From Siphonodentalium dalli (lineage: Eukaryota > Mollusca > Scaphopoda > Gadilida > Siphonodentaliidae): 64,000 nucleotides of DNA. Shown here piece after piece: positions 42,423-53,785 of the stretch. The position numbers were made by a program, and so were the translations under genes. Numbering within the stretch: position 1 is the first letter of the stretch; every line of letters begins with the position of its first letter. Below the pieces are notes generated by a model. The model was not told the origin of the DNA. It saw nothing but the letters and a program-made list of their open reading frames with translations, and did no database searches. Location of the stretch: positions 237,169,815 through 237,233,814 of the forward strand of contig CP136061.1 of the NCBI GenBank assembly GCA_032622095.1. Direction: 5' to 3'.

Positions 42423-43909
42423 GGTCAATACTATGAACAATTTTATACCTGTAAATACAAATTGTATTTATTAATATGTAATTACCAATTTTTGTTAACT
42501 ATCACATTGGTTTCATAGTACAGGGAAAATTTAGCCGTATTATTGTAATACCTTAGACTGGGCGAGAGGTGAAACCCCTAAAAGGCAGCTGTAAAACTTA
42601 GAAAAAACTAACTCCCCACTCTGCTCCCATGCACCTGTTATCAATGTTATCTGAATACCAGTTCAAATTAGACGGACATGTATATAGAGCTAAAATAACT
42701 GACAACAATTTATATGGGAAAGTTACAATGTGTGCTATCATATTGTGATTAGCGAGAACGCCGGTACTATGAAACGATGAGCTAACAAAATCTCGCAAAT
42801 TTCACAAAGATCTACTGTTGATTATTGTAGATTGCTTACGGACAAACCTTTGCCTGTGAGTGATTAACAATATATTGAATCACGGCGGGCCAAAGTTACA
42901 AAAGAAATAACCAATCATAAGTTGAGAGGTGAACACTTATCAGAGCTATCCAATCGGTTCACGGATTGCTAAGTTGATGACCACTAGTCTGCGCAAGTTA
43001 ACAATTAAACGGTTCGTTTGTAGTGTGTGTATGTAAGTACAAGTCAGTGTAATAACGAGTACTACAAACAATTTGGTATCATTGTTTTTACAAATTACAA
43101 ATTTACAACCATTCAGTTTGTGAAAATAAAATATTATTTTGATGGTATAGCATTATATATATTGTGACCATCCTATTATTTCAAACTGATCCGCTACTCT
43201 TATCATAACACATCAAGGCAGTAACGTGGCTCCATTTTATCGGGAGGGGGTGTATCGAAGCAGGGACGTGCTAATGGTCTCGGTTATATGAGTGGTGCGG
43301 TAGAGTGCCAGTCGGTAGAATGCCAGGTACATTACACCGTTACAGGCCGCCAGGCGCTGACGAAGCTGGTTCTAACCCCGTCATATGTAGGGTGTCTGAG
43401 GAGGTAAATATGCAAATGTTGGTCTAAAACAAAACATACCCCTTAATAAATTGTTGGAAAAAACAAAATAACAGAACAAGTTCAACCTATTGTTGTTGTA
43501 AAATTTCCAATCCATGTTGTTTCAGGTATAAAATTTCCAGCTGTTGAACGTGTTGATAAAAAGTTTGGAGCGAGAAACATAACCCAACCCCCTTGTCGCG
43601 ACGTCCCTGTGGGTTGTACTTGAAATTTCCAGCTGACAAAATATTTTCACGAGGGGGTGAATCGACCCCTTGTCCCTGCGTATCATAGATATATATATTA
43701 TCCGGGTTAAGGGTGCGAAAACTGAAAAATTATGTTTCATAGTACTCGAACATTCTTTGTGATTGGATATATTTGTAAATACAGAGAACACGTACTATTT
43801 GTGATTTATGTTTGTAATCGTAGGTTCATAGTATTGGCGGAATGATAAATTGTTATTTCTTACAAACAATTGTAGATTCTTACAAAGAAAAAGTTTCATA
43901 GTATTGACC
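42423..43909. mobile_element. TIR element, 1487 bp, GGTCAATACTATGAA termini
   Basis: It begins GGTCAATACTATGAA and ends TTCATAGTATTGACC. CCAGG flanks both ends (42418-42422, 43910-43914), and related foldback sequences at 43990-44020 and 48855-48875 show the site without the insert. It contains the MITE copy 43261-43609 and no recognisable transposase. A truncated copy is at 18703-19351. Confidence 0.85.
43261..43609. mobile_element. CAGGGACGTG / TTTCCAAC MITE, copy 2, nested
   Basis: It starts CAGGGACGTG and ends CGCGACGTCCCTG, and holds AAATTTCCAGC words. It lies inside the 42423-43909 element. Part of the interior (43295-43385) differs from the other copies. Confidence 0.7.
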
Positions 43910-43914
43910 CCAGG

Positions 43915-44340
43915 TCATGATGGATCATTTTTCTCCCAAGATGCTTGCCGAGTGTCAGGTCCAAACATCTGGTTCCTCGATGAGATTTTTTCTCACCCCC
44001 ATCCCAGGTCATGATGGATCATTTTTCTCCCAACCCAATGGCCTCATTCTGGTGTTTTGCTTTATACCAATCTTTGGTACATTTCTGCAGGTTCGTAACG
44101 GTACATCTGGGGAGGAATCAGATGCCATATGCGTGATTGTCGTGGATGATTTCAGTGTGTACCATAGGTATATGGTGCTTCCTTGATTTCAGAATGGAGA
44201 AACAAAGCGCGTCACCCGCACGAGCAGGGTTAAGACGTTTGAGTGCAATCGACAGTGTGTCTCGTGAAAACGACATGGCAACATCACAACTTTGCACCTG
44301 CACGAATTCCGAGAAACGGACGTAAGTCATTACAAATAGA
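43915..44340. repeat. dispersed repeat related to 48857-49075
   Basis: TCATGATGGATCATTTTTCT, 'ttataccaatctttgg', 'cgtaacggt' and 'acaaagcgcgt' occur in the same order in both places. The frame 43917-44186 lies across it and is not considered coding. Confidence 0.7.
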
Positions 44341-44387
44341 CAAACTGTGTTTGCCATGTGAAATATCCCTATACCGTACTATTAGAC

Positions 44388-46946
44388 TATGGCAAGCCGT
44401 TTTCACATTTTCGATTTATTTTGACTTAAGTCCAAATATTCAGACTTAAGTCCAAATAGCGAATTGCATGGACTTAAGTCCAAATACCACATAATTGTGA
44501 ATTCGGCGAGGAATTGTACTTAAGTGCAAATGAATTACACTTAAGTGCAAATACTGATATTTTAATCTATTTGGACTTAAGTCCAATTCCTCGCCGAATT
44601 CACAATTATGTGGTATTTTGACTTAAGTCCAATTCATTTTCACTTAAGTGCAATTCAACTGTATAAGAAACACCCCCATCAGATATTAAGCAGGTCCATC
44701 ATTTGGACTTAAGTCCAATTAGTGGATTGATTTGGACTTAAGTCCAATTAGTGAATTGATTTGGACTTGAGTCCAATTCATTTGGACTTAAGTCCAATTC
44801 ATTTGGACTTAAGTCCAATTATTTGGACTTAAGTCAAAATGCTAAGTAGGAACTATGACCTATCTGGACATGCCATAAATGTATTTATTTTGACACATGG
44901 GCATGCATGCATCCATGGTCCTTTCCCTACTTACAGGGGCGTACGTACTATTTAAGACTGAGAACCAATTACTTTGATTCATCGTATCATTGATGAAGAA
45001 CGGACGTATGAATTTGGTGCAAACTAGCGCTAAACATATTTGTATCACTATCAGTTTCGGTGACCCTCCCCTCCCCTCCACAATCGTGGCACGAAGGTGA
45101 CTTCCATTCCTTATTCGAAAATAGTTATATTTATGTCGAACAAAGGGTGTTAATTGTAGGGTGGCCACCATGTCACTCTTTACATACACCCGATCCCAAA
45201 ATGGTCACTGTCCAGATGGGTTCAAATGGGGAACGCATGCCATTTCTCAGCCCCCCCTGACCGATTTAGGTCACACAAATGGCGTTATACGAGCACAACT
45301 TTATCTCCAGCAGTTCGTGAGTGACGTCATTGGATAGTAATCACGTTGTGGAACATCATTAGAATGCACCCAGTTGGTTTCTGTTGTTAGCGACAGCGTC
45401 CTTAGAAACGTCAACATACACAACGTATTTTCGTGCAATCGGCTGCGACCTCTTTCTAAAAGATCAAATGATGCGCCCCGAATATAATTGTTTAAATTTC
45501 AGTTTGTGAAGTCTGTAACTTGATTAAGCAACTGGAAGTTTGTTACTATAAAATATACGATATTCTTCCCTCCGTGAGCTGGTGAATGTGCACTACCGAT
45601 AATCGATATCGGTGCTATAGTCTCGACGAGTGCTAGTGCATGCTATACTGCCGTACTCACGGTACTGGCTACTGCTCAACTTCAAGTTCAGACTTTCATT
45701 CATAAACAACCAAATTCACATGACTGTTATATACTCGTACAATTCAGTTTTTTTTTTCATTTAGAACTTGACGCGAATCATAAGATTTTATTAGAAATCA
45801 CACCATCATGCATGGTCCATGCTATGATGTTTTTTCTGCACAATTTAGAAATATAATTATTATAATATAAAGCGGACTATTTCGCTGTGCAGTCGTATGA
45901 TTACAAAACTTTCATTATCAGGTTTAGTCTCTACTATACATATAGGGGCCTGAACCCTAATTTCAGGTTCCAGCATGCAATTTTCTCTGTTTGTTAATTG
46001 AACAGGTTCTGTTGCGCATGCAGGCTCCAAAATAGCGCGTATTCTGCCTTCTGTCATAACGAAATAAACCCATAAAATATTCTCTCAACTAATAATGGCT
46101 GACAAAAAAAAAAACACACACTTGCTGGGGAGTAATTCTTGTAAACACAATATAAACGAAACTGCGTGTAGCCTATGCGTTGTTAAATAACAATTGAATC
46201 AAATCGTGAATTAATGTTACTTCATTCAACGATTCATGCATGCAGTAAGCATTTGTTAAGATGCCAATTCGGGTTCGAACCATGTTCAATGATGCCGAAA
46301 ACAAGCCACGTGGCAAAAGGGACGCAATTGTGTGGAGTTTGACTCAACTCCATGTATGGAGTTTGACTCAAACTCCATACAGCGCCCTCTACGCTATCGC
46401 TGCGATATATCACTGCCACAATGAGTGTACTTTGCAGACGATAAATCTATTTTTACATATCGTCGCGGAACTGTATTTACTACTATTTAGTCACCTATTA
46501 TCTTGTTTTGACCACCAATTTTTTTTTAAAGTTTGCAATAATGGTAATTCTTAAGTCCAATTCGCTATTTGGACTTAAGTCCAAATCATTTGGACTTTAA
46601 GTCCAAATCAATTCACTAATTGGACTTAAGTCATATTAGTGAATTGATTTGGACTTAAGTCCAATTCATTTGGACTTAAGTCCAAATGATTCGGACTTAA
46701 GTCCAAATAGCGAATTGGACTTAAGTCCAAATACCAAATATGGAGTTTGACTGTCAACCAAGACTTGCAGGAATATACCATTACAAAGAAGGGGTCTATC
46801 ATTTTAAACCAGATAAATTGGACTTAAGTCAAAATGAAGTGGACTTAATTATTTGGACTTAAGTCCAATTATTTGGACTTACTAGTAGTCCAAATATTTG
46901 GACTTTTAAGTCTAAATAAATCAAAATGTGAAAACGGCTTGCCATA
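44388..46946. mobile_element. TIR element with palindromic GGACTTAAGTCC arrays at both ends
   Basis: TATGGCAAGCCGTTTTCACA starts the element and its inverse (TGTGAAAACGGCTTGCCATA) ends it. TTAGAC flanks both sides (44382-44387 and 46947-46952). Inside the left end (44410-44840) and the right end (46550-46930) are arrays of GGACTTAAGTCC and variants, each with six perfect copies. Between the arrays lie a fragment of the tandem-unit element (44960-45230), unassigned sequence, and a 29-bp palindrome at 46353-46381 (TGTATGGAGTTTGA arms). There is no transposase frame. Confidence 0.8.
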
Positions 46947-48765
46947 TTAGACAAGTGAACATGTTTATCTGACATAAAATTGTTAGTTTGACGAGTGCGA
47001 GGATTTATTGCAACGATGACAATTTTTCGAAAGTGGAACTATTTCGTTCGTCAATTGTGAAGGGTCTATTGTGTATATGTTGGGAAATGTACAAGTTCCT
47101 TCTGTTTCGCTAAGAGGAATTTGCCTTCTGTTTGACCGAATGTGTTCACACATAATCATATTCGTGTTTCATGCATTTTATTCAACTCCGCGTTTGCAGG
47201 TTAGCTTATGCTGAGAAGTTCTCTGTTTTTAACCAGTTGGAGGCACATCTCAATTTTCATTAGCGTCCACGAATTCGTCGGTATTTGTTGATTTGAAACG
47301 CGAAGCGTAACTTTTGGTCGCCATTGTTTCAGATGACACAATACATGATGGTGGCTTGTTAAAACAGTTTCGGCTCTCAATTAAGCCAAGGTATGTAAAG
47401 TAGTCACGTGTGTATAGGGTGAGACAACTGGTCACGTGTAGTGTGAGACTAATATCCATCATGACCTGGGGTGTGGGATGGAAAAATCTCACCCGTCGCG
47501 GAACTGTATTTACTACTATTTAGTCACCTATTATCTTGTTTTGACCACCAATTTTTTTTTTAAGTTTGCAATAATGGTAATTCTTTCGGTATTGATAAGA
47601 ACAACATGAACTGAGCCAGACATAGACAATTTTAATCCTAAAACATAAGAACTAAAAACACGTAAGAATTCCTTACAAATTAATGTCATCATGGCAGTTG
47701 TATCTCAGCGGAGCGATGGGAGATAATTCTGCCTGGAGTTTGAGTTTGACTGTCAATCAAGACTTGCAGGAATATACCGTTACAAAGAAGGGGACTATCG
47801 TTTTAAACCAGATGAATTGGACTTAAGTCCAATTCGCTATTTGGACTTAAGTCCAAATCATTTGGACTTTAAGTCCAAATCAATTCACTAATTGGACTTA
47901 AGTCATATTAGTGAATTGATTTGGACTTAAGTCCAATTCATTTGGACTTAAGTCCAAATGATTCGGACTTAAGTCCAAATAGCGAATTGGACTTAAGTCC
48001 AAATACCAAATATGGAGTTTGACTGTCAACCAAGACTTGCAGGAATATACCATTACAAAGAAGGGGTCTATCATTTTAAACCAGATGAATTGGACTTAAG
48101 TCAAAATGAAGTGGACTTAATTATTTGGACTTAAGTTCAATTATTTGGACTTACTAGTAGTCCAAATATTTGGACTTTTAAGTCTAAATAAATCAAAATG
48201 TGAAAACGGCTTGCCATATTAGACAAGTGAACATGTTTATCTGACATAAAATTGTTAGTTTGACGAGTGCGAGGATTTATTGCAACGATGACAATTTTTC
48301 GAAAGTGGAACTATTTCGTTCGTCAATTGTGAAGGGTCTATTGTGTATATGTTGGGAAATGTACAAGTTCCTTCTGTTTCGCTAAGAGGAATTTGCCTTC
48401 TGTTTGACCGAATGTGTTCACACATAATCATATTCGTGTTTCATGCATTTTATTCAACTCCGCGTTTGCAGGTTGGCTTATGCTGAGAAGTTCTCTGTTT
48501 TTAACCAGTTGGAGGCACATCTCAATTTTCATTAGCGTCCACGAATTCGTCGGTATTTGTTGATTTGAAACACGAAGCGTAACTTTTGGTCGCCATTGTT
48601 TCAGATGACACAATACATGATGGTGGCTTGTTAAAACAGTTTCGGCTCTCAATTAAGCCAAGGTATGTAAAGTAGTCACGTGTGTATAGGGTGAGACAAC
48701 TGGTCACGTGTAGTGTGAGACTAATATCCATCATGACCTGGGGTGTGGGATGGAAAAATCTCACC
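46551..48765. repeat. tandem duplication, 943-bp copies, period 1272 bp
   Basis: 46551-47493 and 47823-48765 are nearly identical; I see only a handful of substitutions. Between them, 47494-47584 repeats 46456-46550 and 47585-47822 has other sequence. The duplicated block contains the right end of the palindromic-array element and the segment that follows. The 80-codon minus-strand frames 47492-47250 and 48764-48522 are the same duplicated frame and not a recognised protein. Confidence 0.9.
47817..48188. repeat. third GGACTTAAGTCC array
   Basis: This is the duplicated copy of the right-hand array, with six perfect GGACTTAAGTCC palindromes and several one-base variants such as GGACTTAAGTTC. 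Confidence 0.9.
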
Positions 48766-48875
48766 CGATGGCCAGATATTTGGGCCGGACACGAGGGTTG
48801 CCGAGTGTCAGGACCAAATATCTGGCACCGAGTGAGATTTTTCCATGTCCATATCCCATGTCATGATGGATCATT
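48720..48875. repeat. foldback element, uninterrupted copy
   Basis: CCATCATGACCTGGGGTGTG pairs with CCATATCCCATGTCATGATGG, and CCAGATATTTGG with CCAAATATCTGG. It is the relative of 42296-42422 without an insertion. Confidence 0.8.
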
Positions 48876-49075
48876 TTTCTCACAACCCAAGAGCCTCATT
48901 CCAATTTTTAGTTTTATACCAATCTTTGGCACATTCAAGTAGCTTCGTAACGGTTCATCTGGGGAGAAATCTGATGCGATATTCGTGATTTGCTGGGATG
49001 ATTTCGGTATATACCGAAGGGTAAAAACAAAGCGCGTTAGTCGGGCGCGCAGGGTTGTTACGTTAGAGTGAAATC

Positions 49076-49659
49076 GACATGGGCTTGTGAACGGACGCTT
49101 TGGGTCGTATATAGACTATATATGATTTTATCTAATACGACGCTGTTGTTTTGAATTTCGGGAGCGCGAATGTCGCACAGTAGATCGGTGGGCTTAAAGC
49201 ATTAATGTCGTAATCGGCTGTCAAGAGGCCAACCCAAATCAGTCGACGTGCAACATTCTCCTATTTATATAAACGTCAGAAAATCATTTATTTCTTTTTA
49301 TTTATAAGGGAAAGTAGGTCCATAATGAATTTTCTAACGGGTCAACTCCGGCACTCAACTGGATAAAATCATCGGACCCTAGGAAGTTTTAATATTTTTT
49401 TTAATAAACTAAAATCACCACAACTCAACACGATCTACGTGTATCTCAAAGCTTTATTTTCCAACTGATGCACAGCAGTTGATCAATACTGCATGGTTCT
49501 GTAGAGACTATACCGTGCGAAAGGATATAAGATACTATTTAATATGCATTTGATTGTTATGATAAGTCTGCATACTTACATGCATCTGATAATCCATATA
49601 TCCTATTTTCTTGAATAGAATGAAAACACAAACTTATGAACAAAGCAGAAGATACATAC
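49076..49659. other. non-coding
   Basis: No gene or repeat recognised. Confidence 0.3.
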
Positions 49660-49816
49660 TGTTCCACGCGAATTCGGTCAATGGTGAAAGTTACACGATG
49701 ACGTTGTTGGTCTTGTAGACTATCGTTGAAATCGACATGAAATAGACATCCTGAGTATCTGAAGCGGAGAGCTCCACCAGTACGCAAAGTAATATAATGG
49801 TTAGTTTCAGTTCCAT
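49660..49816 (-). CDS. candidate first exon of a secreted-protein gene, possibly frameshifted
   Basis: On the minus strand an ATG at 49816 opens MELKLTIILLCVLVELSAS, a strong signal peptide. The frame ends after 41 codons at 49691. In the next frame GCLFHVDFNDSLQ and HRVTFTIDRIRVE run to GAACA|GTATGT, a usable donor at 49660, so a one-base indel may separate signal peptide from mature sequence. A TATAAATAG word lies about 30-40 bases upstream. It is either a 41-residue secreted peptide or a frameshifted exon. No further exon found. Confidence 0.4.
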
Positions 49817-50084
49817 GCACTCTCGACAACATATATAACTATTTATAATTACCCCACCAAACATAAGCCTTATATGCATGTGAATCTTATTTGGTGGGAA
49901 TTTATAAAGCGATTTTGACAAGAATTGCTTTAAACGTTACATGCAGAAACCTCCATGTGATTGTTTTAGCTTTGGTTCGTTAATTACGCTTGCGTATGAT
50001 CATACATGTATTATGAAGTATTTACAACTAGACTAATCGTGTTTATCGTGGGAAATGTCCATATCGATACCATTAGAAAAGGAA

Positions 50085-51610
50085 ACATGTTTACACATGA
50101 CAGACAAATGTTAGTTAGACATGTTCGACGATTTATTGCAACGATGACAACAGTTTCTGTCGAATGTCATGCCCCGACAATTTACAAGTATACAAAATGC
50201 GACTATTGATATCTTAGACGACATACTAAATTTGAATGACGTAACTTTTTTACGTAGACTTTTCTCGTTTATACGATTGATTAACTTTAAGTTGGATAAC
50301 AACGATTAATCCGTTGTTGTTGTTGTTGTTGTTTAGTCGCTACTGTTGCCATTTTTTTTAACAACCACTTTGACTATTGTTTTGAGGAAGAAACTGGTGA
50401 TGATGAAAGCGATGTTGACAATGCTGATTATGACACCCGAGAGGTCGTTGTATATTTTGTACATTCAAAATTTCTTCGTTCTATTCATATTTTGTATATA
50501 ATTTTCGTTTTCTCATGTCACATTGGATCAGAGAATAAAGCATATATAGTGGAACTATTTCGTTCGTCATTTGTGAAGCGGCTATTGTTTACGTGTTACT
50601 AAATGTGCATGTAATTCCAGTTTAGCTTTGGGGCCTTCGGTGTGATGGCATGTGTTAGCACAATTAGTCGTTTATTACGCCTTTAGTAAGTATGGGTGTT
50701 TACTGCTTCGCTGTTCTGGTCGTGCCAATGGTGCGATGGTGATGTCTGGCAGGACAACACATTTCGAGTTTCACGCGATGCGACTTATTTTAGGAAAGTG
50801 TAGTAAGGCTGATCTGGCCATATCAATGGAGCTATGGAGCGATGTGAATATCTCGCAGGACAACATATTTCTGGTTTTCGCGGATGTATCTTCGCGGATG
50901 TCTCATTGTTGCATTGTGTAACTTTTATGACAGCGTTAATTGCTTTCGATATTTAGGTATGGACAATGCTGAGCCACTCTTGAAATTTGTATTGCAGGAA
51001 CACAATGCATAATATTACAGCTAACTTTGCTGATGAAGTATGTCTCAGATGGAATGTAGAATAAAGATCGTTTTGCGAAATATCGGGCGTTTATTAAACA
51101 GATAAGTAGATTTTTTTTATCCGCATTTAGAGGCTTTCTGGTGTGATGAATGAGAAACCTGCAGTAATATAGCGTTGTTGTTGTAATACATGTAATTTGA
51201 AGGATTAGTTGTTTTAACGGAATTCTGAGGTGGTGCATTCATGAAACCAATATATTTTATATTTTTAATTATATATATGCCGAATACTACGATCTTGAGG
51301 GCGTTACCATTTCTGACTGTTACTCAACTCTGCGTCTGCAAGTGTATTGCATGCATGTTATGCAACTGTGGGTCTGCATGTGAGGTTATGTTGAAGGTTC
51401 TTCGTGATTAACATGTTGGAGACTTATCTCCATTTGTATTAGCGTCCACGAATCGTCCGCATTTATTTACTTGAAACGTGAAGCGTAACTAGTTGGTCGC
51501 CAGTGTTTAGTTGACACAAAGCATAATGATAGATTGTTGAATTAGTTCCGGCTAAACATGTAAATTAGTCACGTGGGTAGGGTGAGACAGCTGGTCACGT
51601 GTTGGTGACA
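50085..51610. repeat. diverged, interrupted copy of the 46947-47490 segment
   Basis: 'gatttattgcaacgatgacaa' (50131), 'gtggaactatttcgttcgtca' (50549) and 'gcgtccacgaa' with 'cgtgaagcgtaac' (51440-51490) match 46947-47490 in order. Other sequence is interposed, including a (GTT)n microsatellite at 50312-50333 and a LINE/SINE-like tail near 50500. Confidence 0.65.
51277..51350 (+). pseudogene. second relic of the cysteine-rich gene's signal-peptide exon
   Basis: The plus strand reads MPNTTILRALPFLTV from an ATG at 51277. 24 bases coding LRALPFLT are identical to exon 1 at 39057, and the identity then ends. No donor is visible and the downstream sequence belongs to a repeat, so it is a broken copy in the opposite orientation. 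Confidence 0.6.
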
Positions 51611-52059
51611 GGGAAAATATCACCCAGCTATCCCACACGGACTGCCTGGGCTAAAATGTGAAGGGGTGGGAGAAAACTGTTGGCACCATGCACAAAGCAA
51701 ACAATCTAGGACAATTTCAGAATGATGCGTCTAGAAACGTTACATGCAGGTAAAATACGAAATGGTGTCCACCTTGGGAATTCCAATTGTACCCCTTGCC
51801 CCTGATAGGCTATTCTTAATGGTTCTTATATTATGGTCACTATAGCCAGATGGAGAAACAGAACCATGTTTTTTTTTTACCCGGTATGAGAAATTTTACA
51901 GATCTGAACCTGAAAATTCCGTAAATCCTAACATCTAGCCATCTAGCTCCAGACAATTTCACAGGGCCATGGGCGAGAGACCAGGACACACCGAGTGTTC
52001 GGTTCGGTGTGAGAAAATTTTGAAATCTGAGCAAGAAAATCGTAAAATCCTTCCTATAG
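51611..52059. other. non-coding
   Basis: No gene recognised. Confidence 0.3.
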
Positions 52060-52490
52060 TGTTGGAAATTTCAAACCTCAAACCCCCGTTATGTTGGAAA
52101 CTTTCCAACTGATGACCCTTGACCAAATGCAGGAAAATATTGTTTTCTTAAATTAACTTGCAGTTTTTGACTGGCCACAGGGGAGCAACCACGACACAAG
52201 CTTTCCATGCAACTGTTGGAAATTTCCAACCTGACACACCCCTAAGATTAGAAAATTTCCAACTCATGGCCATTTCAGTCCTAAATATTGACCAAAAGTA
52301 GGTAAATATGCAAATGTTGGTCTAAAAACAACAAATTCCACCCTACTAAAATGTTGGAAAAAACTATTGTTTGTGTGAAATTTCCAAATAATGTTCTGTC
52401 AGGTATGAAATTTCCAACTGTTTGTTTTACCAAAGTATGGGGTGAGACACCCCCCCCCCCAAATAAAACCCCACTGTCGCCACGTCCCTG
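52060..52490. mobile_element. CAGGGACGTGGC / TTTCCAAC MITE, copy 3
   Basis: Repeated GGAAATTTCCAACCTGACAC words and an end CGCCACGTCCCTG place it in the family of 28039-28456. The left end is not clear. A C-run at 52451 interrupts it. Confidence 0.65.
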
Positions 52491-52700
52491 GTTAAGCTGC
52501 ATCAACTTATGTCCTCTATCACAATAACCTTATATAATCTGTCTTGTCTTTTTCTGTGCCGAAATCGAAACCGTTACCCACTTCATACATTACTGCCCTG
52601 TGTGTTCTATAGAAACGAACACAATCGCCTAAACAAAAACAATAATGGAAGGCTCCAACAACCTTAGATCATGCCATGAATCCCTACTCTGGCTAACACG

Positions 52701-53145
52701 CGTAGAGATCATAATGCACCGGTACAGAACCTTGGAACTTTCTAAAGTTTTGACAGGGAACCTTATAAAATCGAAAAGAAACAGAGGGAATATATTTCTA
52801 TGTTATTGACCGTTTCTTAATAATGTACTTCACTGTAGGCGAAGGTCCCAGCTCGAAATTTCACGATTAAAGTGACGTTGTGAACGATTCTGGTTTGCGT
52901 GTCTTAAAAATATGGAATTTCTCCTGGGTAACTAATTTAATGTTTATTGCGATATCGGCTCACAAAAGCCACAGAAAAGCATGCAATTTCGAGTTTGGAC
53001 CTTCGCCTACAGTGAAGTACATTATTAAGGAACAGATAATAATTAAGAAATGTATTTCCAGTGTTATTTTTTCGACTTTATATAGTTCCCTGTCAAAACG
53101 TCAAAAAGTTCCAAGGTTTTGTACTGGTGGAATGTGATCTCTACG
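52701..53145. repeat. 445-bp foldback with arms of about 160 bases
   Basis: CGTAGAGATC pairs with GATCTCTACG at the far ends. Inwards AACCTTGGAACTTT pairs with AAAGTTCCAAGGTT, and GTACTTCACTGTAGGCGAAG pairs exactly with CTTCGCCTACAGTGAAGTAC. The arms are imperfect in the middle and the loop is about 115 bases. No gene. Confidence 0.85.
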
Positions 53146-53732
53146 GACGTTAATCTAGAACAACCTATCACTAGAGGAAAACGTTCATTTCCATATTTGC
53201 CCAATTTCAGAATTTCCTACTATTAACTAACATGTTTAACACAAACCACCAAGTCCACTAATTATTGAAAAAATATATTTATCTTTAATTAGCCTCCATT
53301 ACAGAAGAGATATATAATATGTATGTGTTTGTATTCCCAACGTTGTGAGGACACTTATATAGTCAAATGTTCCCACAATGTTTCACATTTTTGGTGGAAT
53401 GTTTTCGTCCGCACTAGGCGGAAATGTATCTATGTATGCGTATCAGAGATTGCCGTTATTTCATTAAAGGTACCATCCGAGTTGGGACACATTAACGAAA
53501 TAACGGGGTACTCACAACTGCGGTATTGTTTTAATTTATAAAGGAATGTGCCCACACCGTATGCAATACAAGGATGCGCTCACGTCACTTCGTGTTATCC
53601 ATAAATCATATAATTATATCTATAGGAGATGACACCAATAAGCTTTTACTATCACTATATTGGATGTTGATTGAGAATAAACTGTTTAAACTGAGAGCTA
53701 GGGATAACTGGAATAAAGAGAGAAACACTTAC

Positions 53733-53782
53733 CTCTGCAACGTTGAGCCGAGATGAAATGTTCCTCGTTGTGGTTGACTTTA
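53733..53782 (-). promoter_or_regulatory. candidate TATA promoter and short untranslated exon
   Basis: On the minus strand AGTATAAAGTC near 53775 is followed about 40 bases later by TTGCAGAG|GTAAGTG, a consensus donor at 53733, with no ATG between. A TATA box and a non-coding first exon would look like this. It could serve a gene further left, such as the signal-peptide exon at 49816, but that link is a guess. Confidence 0.25.
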
Positions 53783-53785
53783 TAC

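Noticed and set aside
43280-43385. tRNA-like words (GGTGCGGTAGAGTG and GGTTCTAACCCC) suggesting a tRNA or tRNA-derived SINE
   Set aside because: The A-box and B-box matches are weak and I could not build acceptor or anticodon stems.
44410-48188. Regularly spaced palindromic repeats that look like a CRISPR array
   Set aside because: The genome is eukaryotic, the repeats are 12-20 bp with irregular spacing, spacers are themselves repeated, and the arrays lie inside a TIR element.
47250-48764. Two 80-codon minus-strand frames that are nearly identical
   Set aside because: The duplication explains their similarity, they span a foldback arm and a repeat, and a third diverged copy near 51.4 kb is not open.
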